IMG/VR virus record: IMGVR_UViG_3300021962_000082 | Span: 1 to 64,000 of that record | Length of the DNA: 64,000 nucleotides | Direction: 5' to 3' (one strand) | Source: a virus | In this document: piece after piece, positions 40,671 to 49,557 of the stretch | Position numbering within the stretch: position 1 is the stretch's first letter | Layout: every line of letters starts with the position of its first letter | Made by a program: the position numbers and the translations under genes | Notes under the pieces: model-generated | What the model was told of the DNA's origin: nothing | Database searches by the model: none | What the model saw: the letters and a program-made list of their open reading frames with translations, nothing else

Positions 40671-43001
40671 ATGTCACTAATTAATGTAGTAAAACGCAGC
40701 GGAACACGCGAGCCCATGGCCATTGAAAAATGGCAAAATCAAGTAGCAAAAGTATGTCAAGGAATAGCAGATGTCAGTCAGTCAATGATTGAAATCAAAG
40801 CACAGTTGCATTTTTACGATGGTATCAGCACACGAGAAATTGATGGTATTACACTTCGTGCTATTGTAGATCTTATTGACGTTGAATCCAATCCTGATGT
40901 TGGGCACACCAACTACCAATACGTTGCTGGGAAGCAGCGTCTTTCAATGCTGCGAAAGGATGTTTACGGCGACTACGAGCCTCCACGCTTGTATGAAATT
41001 GTCAAGCGTAATGTTGAAACTGGTTTGTACACACCCGAGCTGTTAGAGTGGTATAGTGAAGCAGACTGGGACCGCATGGATGATATGATCGATCATGAAA
41101 AAGATGAGCAATACAGCTATGCTGCCATTGAACAACTGATTGAAAAATATCTTGTTCGCAATCGTTCAACAAAAGAAATTTACGAAACACCGCAAGTTCG
41201 CTACATGGTTGCCGCTGCCACCGTGTTTCATCGTGAAGAGCCTAACTCGGCTCGCATGCGTTATATTAAGGAATACTACAATGCTGCTTCTGATGGCCTC
41301 TTTACTCTTGCCACTCCTGTTCTTGCTGGCCTTGGAACTCCGACCAAGCAGTTTAGCTCTTGCGTTCTTATCCGTAGTGATGATAATCTTGACAGTATAT
41401 TTGCCTCTGGCGAAATGATGGCCAAGTATGCCAGTAAACGTGCTGGCATTGGTTTAGAGATTGGACGACTACGACCATTAGGTTCGCCTATCCGTGGCGG
41501 TGAAATTATGCACACGGGTATGATCCCATTCCTAAAGAAATGGTTTGGTGATTTGCGTTCATGCAGCCAAGGCGGCATTCGTAATGCCAGTGCTACTGTG
41601 TTTTATCCTATTTGGCATCATCAGTTTGATGATCTTATTGTTCTCAAGAACAATCAAGGAACAGAAGAGACCCGCGTTAGACACATGGACTATGGCGTTG
41701 TGCTATCTGCCTTCTTTTGGCGTCGCTTTAAGAACAAAGAAAACATAACCTTCTTTGATCCCAATGAAGTGCCCGACTTATATGAAGCGTTTTATTCAAA
41801 TACCAAAAAGTTTGAAGAACTATATGTAAAATACGAACGCAGCACAACCGTTCGCAAAAAGACCATGAGCGCCGAGGAAGTTTTCAAAAGCGGCATACTC
41901 AAAGAGCGCACTGATACTGGACGCATATATCTTGTGTTCATTGACAATGTAATGAATCAAGGTCCGTTTGATCCAGAGTATCATACGGTTTATCAAAGCA
42001 ACTTGTGTTGCGAAATATTGCTGCCCACAAAATCATTTAGGAGGCTTGATGATGATGAAGGTCGTATCGCACTTTGTACACTTGGTTCAATCAACTGGGG
42101 TGCGTTTAGGAATCCTGAGGACATGCGCCGTGCTTGCCGCATACTGCACCGCAGTCTTAATAATATTCTTGATTATCAGGACTTTTTGAGTATTCAGAGC
42201 AAGTTAAGCAATGATGAAATTCGCCCCTTAGGCATTGGCATCACTAACTTGGCATACTGGCACGCCAAGCGTAGTTTACAATATGGTGACAAAGAAGCAC
42301 TACATGAAGTAAAATCCTGGATGGAACATCAAGCATTTTACTTGACTGAAGCAAGCGTTGAATTGGCCAAGGAGCGCGGTGCTTGCTTGCATAGCGATCG
42401 CACACGCTATGGGCAAGGAACTTTTCCGTGGGAACTTCGTGCTAAGGGAGTTAACGAGCTGGCAGACTTTACACCTGAGTTGGATTGGGAAACACTACGA
42501 ACACAAATGAAGGAACACGGAGTACGCAATGCCACGCAAATGGCAGTGGCTCCAGTGGAATCAAGTTCAGTTGTTATTAACAGCACCAACGGTATTGAAA
42601 TGCCAATGAGCCTGATCAGTGTAAAAGAAAGCAAAGCTGGCAGTTTAACACAGGTGGTTCCCGAGTATCATAAATTAAAAAACAAATATCAATTGATGTG
42701 GGATCAAAAAGATTGTGATGGGTATTTGAAAACAGCAGCGGTGATTGCTGCTTATGTGGATCAAAGCCTAAGCACCAATACTTTTTACAATCCAGCGCAC
42801 TATGAAAATCATAAAGTGCCAACTACATTAATTGTGAAAAATCTAATGCAAGCACATCGTTGGGGAATTAAGACCTTCTATTATAGTCTCGTGAATAAAC
42901 AAGGCGCTAAGTCATATATCGAAGCAACTCCTTTGGAACAGCCGATACTTATTACTGATAGTTACGAAAACGAAGATGACTGCGAAGCCTGCAAGTTATA
43001 A
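40671..43001 (+). CDS. nrdA: Ribonucleoside-diphosphate reductase alpha subunit
   Basis: Class Ia NrdA reduces ribonucleotides to deoxyribonucleotides. Visible landmarks: an N-terminal ATP-cone-like segment (VVKRSGTREP), the active-site region TKQFSSCVLIRSDDN, NLCCEILLPT with the second redox Cys, and a C-terminal CEAC (774 region) that relays electrons from glutaredoxin. The 776-residue length is normal for the family. It forms an operon with nrdB nine bases downstream; a glutaredoxin gene lies 700 bases further on. Confidence 0.94.
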   Translation: MSLINVVKRSGTREPMAIEKWQNQVAKVCQGIADVSQSMIEIKAQLHFYDGISTREIDGITLRAIVDLIDVESNPDVGHTNYQYVAGKQRLSMLRKDVYGDYEPPRLYEIVKRNVETGLYTPELLEWYSEADWDRMDDMIDHEKDEQYSYAAIEQLIEKYLVRNRSTKEIYETPQVRYMVAAATVFHREEPNSARMRYIKEYYNAASDGLFTLATPVLAGLGTPTKQFSSCVLIRSDDNLDSIFASGEMMAKYASKRAGIGLEIGRLRPLGSPIRGGEIMHTGMIPFLKKWFGDLRSCSQGGIRNASATVFYPIWHHQFDDLIVLKNNQGTEETRVRHMDYGVVLSAFFWRRFKNKENITFFDPNEVPDLYEAFYSNTKKFEELYVKYERSTTVRKKTMSAEEVFKSGILKERTDTGRIYLVFIDNVMNQGPFDPEYHTVYQSNLCCEILLPTKSFRRLDDDEGRIALCTLGSINWGAFRNPEDMRRACRILHRSLNNILDYQDFLSIQSKLSNDEIRPLGIGITNLAYWHAKRSLQYGDKEALHEVKSWMEHQAFYLTEASVELAKERGACLHSDRTRYGQGTFPWELRAKGVNELADFTPELDWETLRTQMKEHGVRNATQMAVAPVESSSVVINSTNGIEMPMSLISVKESKAGSLTQVVPEYHKLKNKYQLMWDQKDCDGYLKTAAVIAAYVDQSLSTNTFYNPAHYENHKVPTTLIVKNLMQAHRWGIKTFYYSLVNKQGAKSYIEATPLEQPILITDSYENEDDCEACKL

Positions 43002-43010
43002 AACACTACA

Positions 43011-44111
43011 ATGTCAAAAGCACAATATAATTTAAAAACTAAAACCGACTATCTCAATCGCAAGATGTTTTTGGATCCTGCGGGCCCAGTCACGATTCAA
43101 CGATTTGAGGAAGTCAAATACAACAAGCTGGTTAAGTTTGAGCAAGAAGCTCGCGGCTTCTTTTGGATACCCGAAGAAATCACACTTACCAAAGACGCTA
43201 ATGACTTCAAAGAAGCCAGCGACACCGTTAAACATATTTTTACTTCTAATCTACTACGTCAAACCGCACTTGATAGCTTACAAGGTCGCGGCCCCACTCA
43301 AGTATTCACACCAGTTTGCAGTATTCCCGAGCTGGAAGCACTGATGTACAACTGGGGATTTTTTGAAACCAATATTCACAGCCGTAGTTATAGTCACATT
43401 ATTCGGAACATCTACAACGTACCCAAGCAAGTGTTTAACACCGTTCATGACACGCAAGAAATTATTGACATGGCATCCAGTGTGGGCTTGTATTATGATC
43501 GTCTACACATGATCAACTGCCGCAAAGAGTTGTTGGAGCAGTTTCCCGAACAAGAACATGTCAAAGCCATTTGGTTAGCATTAAATGCATCTTATGCATT
43601 AGAAGCATTCCGCTTTATGGTATCATTTGCTACCAGCTTGGCCATGGTGGAAAACCGTATCTTCATTGGCAACGGCAACATTATCAGTTTGATTCTACAG
43701 GATGAGATTTTACACAAGGAGTGGACTGCTTGGATAATTAATCAAGTAGTCAAAGAAGATCCGCGTTTTGCTCAAGCCCGTGTTGACTGTGAATCAGAAG
43801 TTTATGCCATGTTTGCTGATGTTATCCGTGAAGAAAAAGCCTGGGCCGATTACTTGTTTAAATTCGGACCAGTTATTGGATTGAACGCACCTATTCTCAA
43901 AGATTTTGTTGATTTTACTGCTGCCGCTGCACTCAAAGACATTGGCATTAGATATCAAGGTGCTGCTCCTAAGACTACACCAATACCGTGGTTTATGAAG
44001 CACGTGGATACCAGCAAAAAGCAAGCGGCACTACAAGAAAACGAAAGCACTAACTATGTTATTGGCGCCCTTGACGGGGAAGTTGATTATGACCAACTTC
44101 CGGACCTTTAA
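43011..44111 (+). CDS. nrdB: Ribonucleoside-diphosphate reductase beta subunit
   Basis: NrdB carries the di-iron-tyrosyl radical cofactor. The iron ligands lie in [22 protein letters not shown] (Glu and His) and in the [13 protein letters not shown] region (E/H). The C-terminal YDQLPDL is the usual tail that docks into NrdA. Length 366 is normal. The last 53 bases overlap a convergent GIY-YIG gene on the other strand. Confidence 0.93.
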   Translation: MSKAQYNLKTKTDYLNRKMFLDPAGPVTIQRFEEVKYNKLVKFEQEARGFFWIPEEITLTKDANDFKEASDTVKHIFTSNLLRQTALDSLQGRGPTQVFTPVCSIPELEALMYNWGFFETNIHSRSYSHIIRNIYNVPKQVFNTVHDTQEIIDMASSVGLYYDRLHMINCRKELLEQFPEQEHVKAIWLALNASYALEAFRFMVSFATSLAMVENRIFIGNGNIISLILQDEILHKEWTAWIINQVVKEDPRFAQARVDCESEVYAMFADVIREEKAWADYLFKFGPVIGLNAPILKDFVDFTAAAALKDIGIRYQGAAPKTTPIPWFMKHVDTSKKQAALQENESTNYVIGALDGEVDYDQLPDL

Positions 44112-44628
44112 CTAAAGACCAACCTTTAACTGATTTTTGGCGAGGATTGGCACCAAATAATGAATGAACATTAACTTTACAAAGATTATATTTTGTGTAT
44201 AATTCAACTTTGGTGCAATATTCAACGATGCCAGTGATGTGTTGAAACCCGTAAATCGTAAGGTCTGCCATTCCGTTTTTGATGCCTTTTGTTTTACTAG
44301 GCCTACCGGTCATTTTAGATCGTTGTAATTCTTTTTGTTTTTCTGTTCTAATAATGCCATCAGAACCTTCGCCGCCGTCAGTTAAATTTCTTAATATACC
44401 GGTTCCGTTGTCTTTACGACCATACCAACGGATTAGCTGGCGTTCGATTGCTAACGCACCAATATTGGTTAAATTCTGTTCGACTAGAATAATACGAGAT
44501 TTATCAGTCGGAACTGCAATAACTTTTTGGGTAGACCAGGCTCGTAGACCCTTGCCTTTACCTATATAATAAGGAGTTCCGTCCTTGCGCAAATAAGCGT
44601 AGACGTAAAAATTATTAGTTAAATACAT
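44059..44628 (-). CDS. GIY-YIG endonuclease (homing-type)
   Basis: The N-terminal catalytic domain has [20 protein letters not shown] (Y-V-Y and Y-Y-I-G of the GIY-YIG fold), an Arg in GLRAW and the catalytic Glu in [12 protein letters not shown]. The C-terminal part with KGIKNG and VKGWSLVKG resembles NUMOD-type DNA-binding repeats. The 3' end is encoded antisense to the last 53 bases of nrdB, so the final residues are shaped by nrdB codons. T4-like phages often carry such endonucleases near nrd genes. An exact minus-strand late box lies upstream. Confidence 0.85.
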   Translation of the reverse strand: MYLTNNFYVYAYLRKDGTPYYIGKGKGLRAWSTQKVIAVPTDKSRIILVEQNLTNIGALAIERQLIRWYGRKDNGTGILRNLTDGGEGSDGIIRTEKQKELQRSKMTGRPSKTKGIKNGMADLTIYGFQHITGIVEYCTKVELYTKYNLCKVNVHSLFGANPRQKSVKGWSLVKGPEVGHNQLPRQGRQ

Positions 44629-44655
44629 GTGCTGATGCTCCTTTCAAGCATTAGA

Positions 44656-44685
44656 GTAGTTGGGAACGCCAATTCCGCGAACTAC
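44656..44685. promoter_or_regulatory. Hairpin in GIY-YIG/grx intergenic region
   Basis: GTAGTT (44656-44661) pairs with AACTAC (44680-44685), with an inner GGAA/TTCC stem. It has no T run on either strand, so it is not a terminator; it may lie at the 5' end of the divergent transcripts. Confidence 0.35.
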
Positions 44686-44690
44686 ACTTA

Positions 44691-44698
44691 TATTTATA
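44691..44698 (-). promoter_or_regulatory. Exact T4 late box TATAAATA (minus strand) for GIY-YIG gene
   Basis: TATTTATA on the plus strand, about 60 bases upstream of the minus-strand ATG at 44628. An AAAGGAGC Shine-Dalgarno sequence precedes that ATG. Confidence 0.45.
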
Positions 44699-44713
44699 AA
44701 GGAAACTAAAATT

Positions 44714-44965
44714 ATGACAGAAGTTGTAATTTGGAGCAAATATCATTGCCCCTACTGCGATCAGGCCAAGGCGTTATTAAATCAAAGAAACATTCAGTTT
44801 CGCGAAAAGAAAATTGGTGACGGTTATTCTAAAGAAGAATTGTTAGAAGAAATTCCCACAGCACGATCAGTGCCACAAGTGATTATCAATGGTCAGGCCA
44901 TTGGTGGATTCACTGAGCTAAGAAAATACATTGACGAAACTGGGTTTACTGGCCAAGGGTACTAA
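44714..44965 (+). CDS. Glutaredoxin
   Basis: An 83-residue glutaredoxin with the dithiol site CPYC (C12, C15), the cis-Pro segment SVPQVIING (about 56-64) and GGFTELRKY for glutathione binding. It supplies electrons to the NrdA C-terminal cysteines. The frame is open to 44660; ATG 44714 is chosen because AAGGAA lies 11 bases before it and the domain starts directly. Confidence 0.93.
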   Translation: MTEVVIWSKYHCPYCDQAKALLNQRNIQFREKKIGDGYSKEELLEEIPTARSVPQVIINGQAIGGFTELRKYIDETGFTGQGY

Positions 44966-44976
44966 AAAGGAACAAT

Positions 44977-45267
44977 ATGCTAATTGACAAAGGCGTAACA
45001 GCAGGTGAAGTTGTTACTTTTAAACTTACCAGCGGTGAAGAACTGGTTGCTAAGTTAATTGAAGAAAAAGACACATACTATAAAGTAGGTCGTCCAATGG
45101 TAATTGCAATGGGGCAACATGGTCCCGGGCTTATGCCATATCTGTTTACGGTTAATCCCGGAAAAGAAATCAAACTGTCAAAAACCACAGTAACAGTATG
45201 CGAAGCTACTGACAAGGCTTTTGCTGATCAATTTATACAATCTACCACTGGCATTGCATTGGCTTAA
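44977..45267 (+). CDS. Small beta-rich phage protein (96 aa)
   Basis: Unknown function. The order of strands (VVTFKLTSGEELVAKLIEE, then YYKVGRPMVIA) suggests a small beta barrel of the Sm-like type; this is a fold guess. It starts 11 bases after the glutaredoxin stop with AAGGAACA upstream, so the two are probably co-transcribed. A late box follows it. Confidence 0.62.
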   Translation: MLIDKGVTAGEVVTFKLTSGEELVAKLIEEKDTYYKVGRPMVIAMGQHGPGLMPYLFTVNPGKEIKLSKTTVTVCEATDKAFADQFIQSTTGIALA

Positions 45268-45283
45268 TCAACTGTTTTTGTGC

Positions 45284-45291
45284 GATAAATA
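45284..45291 (+). promoter_or_regulatory. Late promoter box GATAAATA
   Basis: One mismatch to TATAAATA, 21 bases before the PAAR gene ATG at 45313. It begins the spike/virion pair. Confidence 0.5.
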
Positions 45292-45312
45292 TAACACACA
45301 AAACAAAATACG

Positions 45313-45594
45313 ATGCCAGCAGTACAAAGACAAGGTGACTCAAATTCAGCAGGTGGCGCAGCAACAAGCGGCGTTGCTTCTGTGCGTGTAAATGGTCGCC
45401 CCGTTGTAGTTCCAGGTATTTTAGTAACTCCGCACGCACCTTGGGGTAAACCTCACCCACCACATGCTGCTGCAAGAACCACCGGCGGAAGTCCCACAGT
45501 ACGTGCCGGGGGCAAACCAATTGTTAGAACTGGTGATAAAGACACTTGTGGCCACCCTCGCGCTGGTGGTAGTTCTGATGTAAGGGTACCATAA
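45313..45594 (+). CDS. PAAR-repeat spike-tip protein
   Basis: PAAR proteins cap the membrane-piercing spike of contractile tails (T4 gp5.4 type). The repeat pattern is clear: VQRQGDSNSAGG, SVRVNGRPVVVPG, SPTVRAGGKPIVRTGDK and CGHPRAGGSSDVRV, with His/Cys residues that can bind the tip metal. The 93-residue length is typical. It overlaps the next virion gene by one base (TAATG). Confidence 0.88.
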   Translation: MPAVQRQGDSNSAGGAATSGVASVRVNGRPVVVPGILVTPHAPWGKPHPPHAAARTTGGSPTVRAGGKPIVRTGDKDTCGHPRAGGSSDVRVP

Positions 45595-47546
45595 TGGCTG
45601 CCTTGCTGTCTCCACTGCAACTACAAGCAGGCGCTACACTATTTCAAAATCAAGGAATAGGCGTTGCACCTGGTGTAACCACAGCAGTAGCTAACTATAC
45701 AGCATTGCCGTTGTTGGGTAACTTACTGGCAACAATCAATGACGCTGGTTCATTGCCAGAAAGTACGCAAACACTACTGCAAACATTTGCTGGCAACATT
45801 GCTAACAGTTGCCCCGCACTGGCCGATTCCATTGTGCTAGGCACCAACGCAACTGTATCCACAACACTGACTGATCCGGGCATGAGTGGTGTTATTACAC
45901 TAACTGCTGACGCTTATCTTGGCAATGGTGATGTTAGTAAGTTTTCACAAATTTTTACAAGCGCAGTCGGCTATGCTGATTCGACTAATGCCTTCATTAA
46001 TAGTGCTGTAAATGCAGGAACATACTTAGCAGATACATTCACTAACATGAACAGCCTAACTACCGGCGGATTAACAGATGTAAATCTTGCCACACAAGCT
46101 ATGGGCGATGATTTGGCCAATGCTGGTTATTGGATTGACTTGTCCAATCTTGAAAATTATGGCACACCCTTAGCACTGGCACAACAAATTTCGCGCCGCG
46201 CAGGTACGATATCTCCACTATTTGGTCTGTTGGCTGGTGTTGGTATGAGCGAAAACGATATACTAAATCTCAACGATAACACTTTGATTGTTACTGATGA
46301 CGTACAAAAAGCTATGTATCAGGCATTCACCAAAGTAACAGGCACTGAGTTAGAGCAAATACTACAAATATTAGAAATATGGACACCTAATATTAATACA
46401 TTAGCAGATTTGCTAAATCCAGCGGCGATGTTACCCAACAGTTATCCATCACTAACCACAACAACAGTTGAAGGACTACGGGGCATTTACATAACACCCG
46501 AACCACAACCACCATTTAGAACCTTAGAGCAAGAAGCGACTGACCGCGTAGTTGAACGCCCACTGGCATGTGAAATACGACAAAGTGAAAACTTGACAAC
46601 ACCGTCTACCAATACCCGGTCTGGGGTTTATTACACAGTAAACACTAGTATAGAGCCAATTCTTCCTATAGTTGGTATTAGCATTGAACGGCTAGCCATT
46701 ATCACAGATCCAGGACTGGCACTGGCCAATAAAGCATTTGCTACATCACTAATGCAAATTACCAATGTTAGTAGAATGACATTGCCGCAACTGGCCGCTG
46801 CATTTTTGGCCGCTGAAACAAACACTGACTTGCCTGATATTGAATCTCAAACTCAAGCAGTTCCACAAGCAGATTTAGATTACTATAAAAATACATTTGC
46901 CAATGGTACAGGCGAAAACGGAACCATACTGATAACAGACATTCTTGGCACAGCGGTTGGCACTAACATTGTTGAAAACTTAAATAATTCAGTTACCGTT
47001 ATCAACTCATTATACAACGCCGGTGAGTTAAACGACTTGATTGTTATCTATAATGACATGTATGGCAACGTAACTAATAATGCAGTTATACTGACATTAA
47101 TTGGTGACGCACAAACAGAGATTGACAACATTATCACAGCCAATCCAACAGAAACTACTAATCTCAACACTTACTTCTCGGCTATTAGTCAACAGATCAC
47201 TCGTGAAACAGGATTTCAAAATACAGCCGCAATAGAAGTTGGCAATGTGTTGGCCAGCCAAACATCTACACAAAGCCTGGTGTTCTCATTACCCTCATAT
47301 GGCACAGACACCAAAGAAGGCGGCACAGCACAATACCTTGAAAGCATTGCTGATATTTCAACAGCAGGTGGCCAAGCAATTGTTGCTACACTAAGAGAAG
47401 GACGAAGCGGTGTAGGATTGGCTGGCACAGGCGTAGGTACACAAGCAAATGCAGTACCTGACGAGCCTCCAGAGTTACCACCACAAGCTAATTTATTGCC
47501 ATCAATTGTGAGCGAAAGCGCCGCAAGATCGCGTGTAGTTTACTAA
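45594..47546 (+). CDS. Large virion protein, baseplate/tail-associated by context
   Basis: A 650-residue, Ala/Thr/Asn-rich protein with long helical stretches and few basic residues. No family can be named. Translational coupling with the PAAR spike protein and a strong terminator behind it suggest a baseplate or hub component. The segment LADLLNPAAMLPNSYPSLT (about 275-293) resembles sequences I recall in marine T4-like baseplate proteins. The C-terminus is Pro-rich. Confidence 0.65.
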   Translation: MAALLSPLQLQAGATLFQNQGIGVAPGVTTAVANYTALPLLGNLLATINDAGSLPESTQTLLQTFAGNIANSCPALADSIVLGTNATVSTTLTDPGMSGVITLTADAYLGNGDVSKFSQIFTSAVGYADSTNAFINSAVNAGTYLADTFTNMNSLTTGGLTDVNLATQAMGDDLANAGYWIDLSNLENYGTPLALAQQISRRAGTISPLFGLLAGVGMSENDILNLNDNTLIVTDDVQKAMYQAFTKVTGTELEQILQILEIWTPNINTLADLLNPAAMLPNSYPSLTTTTVEGLRGIYITPEPQPPFRTLEQEATDRVVERPLACEIRQSENLTTPSTNTRSGVYYTVNTSIEPILPIVGISIERLAIITDPGLALANKAFATSLMQITNVSRMTLPQLAAAFLAAETNTDLPDIESQTQAVPQADLDYYKNTFANGTGENGTILITDILGTAVGTNIVENLNNSVTVINSLYNAGELNDLIVIYNDMYGNVTNNAVILTLIGDAQTEIDNIITANPTETTNLNTYFSAISQQITRETGFQNTAAIEVGNVLASQTSTQSLVFSLPSYGTDTKEGGTAQYLESIADISTAGGQAIVATLREGRSGVGLAGTGVGTQANAVPDEPPELPPQANLLPSIVSESAARSRVVY

Positions 47547-47564
47547 TTGTTGCTAAAAAACAAC

Positions 47565-47597
47565 AAAAAATGCCCCAATTTTTGGGGTGTTTTTTTG
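47565..47597 (+). terminator. Intrinsic terminator (potentially bidirectional)
   Basis: AAAAAATGCCCCAA and TTGGGGTGTTTTTTT form a stem over a short T loop, with A and T runs on both sides. It closes the virion unit and isolates the next early unit. Confidence 0.85.
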
Positions 47598-47608
47598 GCG
47601 AAAAACGG

Positions 47609-47637
47609 TTGACCCAAAATGGCTCATTTGCTATAAT
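47609..47637 (+). promoter_or_regulatory. Strong sigma70-like promoter, copy of the 15421 element
   Basis: TTGACC at 47609-47614, 17-bp spacer, TATAAT at 47632-47637. It shares ATGGCTCATTTGCTATAATA and the following leader up to CAGGAGTT with the promoter at 15421. Confidence 0.82.
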
Positions 47638-47669
47638 AATGGCATAGGGTAACAAAACAGGAGTTCTAA

Positions 47670-48023
47670 ATGGCTTATGTATCCCAGGAAATGAAAGCAA
47701 AGTTGGCACCCACTATCAAATCTGTGCTGAAAAAGTACAAGATGAAGGGTAGCATCAGTGTTCGCAATCACTCTACCCTTGTTGTCAATGTGTCCCAAGG
47801 TCCCATTGACTTTGGTAAGGATGACTACATCCAAGTCAACACCTATTGGATTCATGACCACTACGAAGGCAAAGCCAAGAAGTTTCTCACCGAATTGGTT
47901 GATGCTATGAAGGGTCCTGACTTCTTTGACCACAGTGATCCGCAAACGGATTATTTCCACCGTAGCCATTACGTTGACGTCAACATTGGCAAGTGGAACA
48001 AACCCTACGCACTGGTGAAATAA
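47670..48023 (+). CDS. LPD29-type small early protein
   Basis: A 117-residue protein resembling the 'large polyvalent protein associated domain 29' as I remember it: SVLKKYKMKGSISVRNHSTLVVNVSQG, IQVNTYWIHDHYEGKAKKF and DYFHRSHYVDVNIGKW. The biochemical role of the domain is not known. It is the first gene of an early operon with a strong promoter and the leader CAGGAGTTCTAA. Confidence 0.72.
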   Translation: MAYVSQEMKAKLAPTIKSVLKKYKMKGSISVRNHSTLVVNVSQGPIDFGKDDYIQVNTYWIHDHYEGKAKKFLTELVDAMKGPDFFDHSDPQTDYFHRSHYVDVNIGKWNKPYALVK

Positions 48024-48025
48024 TT

Positions 48026-48217
48026 ATGAACTTTGAAATTATCGCTCTTAGACACGCTGAAGCTTGTGCCGTTGAAGGTGCTTACTTTTACGAAGGCAGC
48101 ATGTTTTTCAACAAGGAGTTGACGGAGGCGGATGCAGTTGATGAGTTCCGTCTGCTGTATCCCAACACCATAGTAAGCCCGGTAGGTCGGGAAGCTGTTT
48201 TTGATTTTGTGGATTAA
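48026..48217 (+). CDS. Small early protein (63 aa)
   Basis: Unknown. An acidic, alpha/beta-looking protein (FEIIALRHAEACAVEGAYFY). ATG 48026 follows the preceding stop by two bases; a longer frame to 47993 would overlap it. Its place behind the strongest promoter type fits a host-takeover or anti-host function, which is inference. Confidence 0.62.
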   Translation: MNFEIIALRHAEACAVEGAYFYEGSMFFNKELTEADAVDEFRLLYPNTIVSPVGREAVFDFVD

Positions 48218-48228
48218 AGGAAAGCATT

Positions 48229-48507
48229 ATGGGCAAGTCTATTAAAATTCAAATGTTTTCAGATCCCGGGCACGGTTGGGCTCGTTTTCCTAAAGAGCGC
48301 CTGGCTAAGTTGGGCATCGTTGACAAAATCAGCTCTTACAGTTATGAACGCAATGGTATGGCATATCTTGAAGAGGACTGTGATCTTACCATCCTGATTA
48401 ATGCGCTCAAAGGTGCAGGCTATACTGACATCAAGTTCAACGAGTCTGTTACCAACAAATCGAGCAAGATTCGGAGTTATTTCCGTTATGTCCAATATGT
48501 CGCGTAA
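48229..48507 (+). CDS. Small early protein (92 aa)
   Basis: Unknown. It begins KSIKIQMFSDPGHGWARFPK and ends basic (KSSKIRSYFRYVQYV). The Shine-Dalgarno sequence AAAGGAAAG precedes the ATG. The composition suggests a compact alpha/beta domain; similar small proteins accompany LPD29 genes in other phages as far as I recall. Confidence 0.65.
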   Translation: MGKSIKIQMFSDPGHGWARFPKERLAKLGIVDKISSYSYERNGMAYLEEDCDLTILINALKGAGYTDIKFNESVTNKSSKIRSYFRYVQYVA

Positions 48508-48736
48508 GCACTATTTCCTCGAAGTTATGCAATGGGGTGGTGCCACCAATATTATTTTGGGGCATGTATTGAACGCCGTTGGACCCAGTGTTTATCCTTA
48601 CAACATAATTGCATTTTTCATTGGTACCATTATGTTTTTGACTTGGGCAGTGATCATTGCTAACAAGCCGCAAATTACGGTAAATTTTGTGTCCATAGTA
48701 ATTGGCACAATTGGTTTGGTCAAAGCATTTGCCTAA
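48488..48736 (+). CDS. Small membrane protein
   Basis: An 82-residue protein with two to three probable membrane helices (IILGHVLNAVGPSVYPYNII, AFFIGTIMFLTWAVIIA, VNFVSIVIGTIGLVKAF). ATG 48488 overlaps the preceding gene by 20 bases; ATG 48497 is possible. It is an early gene by position, so an inner-membrane takeover or superinfection-exclusion role is more likely than lysis. Confidence 0.58.
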   Translation: MSNMSRKHYFLEVMQWGGATNIILGHVLNAVGPSVYPYNIIAFFIGTIMFLTWAVIIANKPQITVNFVSIVIGTIGLVKAFA

Positions 48737-48742
48737 ATAACT

Positions 48743-48771
48743 TTGACAATAATTTATAAATTTGTTATAAT
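48743..48771 (+). promoter_or_regulatory. Consensus sigma70 promoter
   Basis: Perfect TTGACA (48743-48748) and TATAAT (48766-48771) with a 17-bp spacer. Its leader ends GCATAACAGGAGTGGAAA, similar to the leader ends of the 15421 and 47609 promoters. Confidence 0.88.
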
Positions 48772-48802
48772 AGACACATGCATAGCATAACAGGAGTGGA
48801 AA

Positions 48803-48973
48803 ATGTCGCGTTTTAAAGATCTTATTATGGACATTCAGGAACATCTTGAATCTGGTGAGTTGACTTACAAGCAAATTGCTGAAAAGTTTGATGTCACTGT
48901 TGACTTTGTTAGTCAAGTTAATCTTGATCTAATGAGTCCAAACGAAAATTCTGGTTATTGGATCGAGGAGTAA
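48803..48973 (+). CDS. Tiny helix-turn-helix protein (56 aa)
   Basis: A short gene with a clear Shine-Dalgarno sequence (CAGGAG, seven bases before the ATG) behind a consensus promoter. The product is mostly one helix-turn-helix: LTYKQIAEKFDVTVDFVSQV at about residues 20-39, with the Ala/Glu turn pattern of DNA-binding HTH domains, and an acidic C-terminus. It may be an early transcription regulator or host RNA-polymerase modulator, which is inference. Confidence 0.65.
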   Translation: MSRFKDLIMDIQEHLESGELTYKQIAEKFDVTVDFVSQVNLDLMSPNENSGYWIEE

Positions 48974-48976
48974 TAG

Positions 48977-49210
48977 ATGATGAGTAAACTAACGCTATTT
49001 GGTCGTCCGTATGTGGTTTTTGATGCTGCCAATAAACAGCATCGTCAATGGTTTGCAGATTTTAATCGTCGTAGAAGCTGGGGCGATTGCCCAGTAAGGT
49101 TTTATGTTAACGACGATGTCGGCGACCTTGTAACACAAATTCAACGTGAGCTCATTGAGTATTATGTTGGAAGCGAGTTTACCAAGCCAAGTAAACGCAA
49201 AGCCGCATAA
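48977..49210 (+). CDS. Small early protein (77 aa)
   Basis: Unknown function. A basic protein with many aromatic residues (RQWFADFNRRRSWGDCPVRF). Two adjacent starts exist (48977 and 48980); the first follows the HTH stop by three bases. It is part of the tiny-gene operon. Confidence 0.62.
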   Translation: MMSKLTLFGRPYVVFDAANKQHRQWFADFNRRRSWGDCPVRFYVNDDVGDLVTQIQRELIEYYVGSEFTKPSKRKAA

Positions 49211-49232
49211 TTTTGTTTCATTGGAGTAGTCA

Positions 49233-49403
49233 ATGAAGCGCACATGGAAAATCACTCTTGGTCCCGAGGAGATGGCAACGTTTGTTGCTGGCATGCAAAA
49301 AATACAAGAGCAAATGATCGAGTTGTTGGTTAAAGCACGAGCACGTGATGGATATCCCGAAGCGCGGGCAGTTATCAAACGCATCCAAAAAAAGGAGCAG
49401 TAA
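49233..49403 (+). CDS. Tiny basic protein (56 aa)
   Basis: ATG 49233 follows TTGGAGTAG; the frame ends with TAA at 49401-49403, one base before the next start. The product is helical and basic (VKARARDGYPEARAVIKRIQ), starting KRTWKITLGPEE. No family is recognised. Its tight packing between two small genes supports it as real. Confidence 0.55.
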   Translation: MKRTWKITLGPEEMATFVAGMQKIQEQMIELLVKARARDGYPEARAVIKRIQKKEQ

Positions 49404-49404
49404 C

Positions 49405-49557
49405 ATGACCTTTCGGCAGTTTGTAAATAATCTGTGGTATCAGCACATAGACGAAATTGAATATTTTGAAAAACATTTACCAAACTATAATCGGTCCGAA
49501 TGGTTTGCGCGAGTGCGTTGGTGGCTGCGTCAAGAATACAGAAAATCTAAACAGTAA
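49405..49557 (+). CDS. Tiny aromatic-rich protein (50 aa)
   Basis: ATG 49405 follows AAAGGAGCAG. The product is rich in Trp, Tyr and Arg (WFARVRWWLRQEYRKSKQ) and could bind nucleic acid or membrane. It is the last of the tiny early genes, ending five bases before the DNA ligase start. Confidence 0.55.
   Translation: MTFRQFVNNLWYQHIDEIEYFEKHLPNYNRSEWFARVRWWLRQEYRKSKQ

Noticed and set aside
48449-48916. 155-codon minus-strand frame across the tiny early genes
   Set aside because: It crosses a consensus promoter and three small plus-strand genes with Shine-Dalgarno sequences; nothing supports expression.
48995-49483. 162-codon minus-strand frame over the 77-, 56- and 50-aa genes
   Set aside because: The plus-strand genes are tightly packed with ribosome sites; this frame has no start signal and an unlikely composition.
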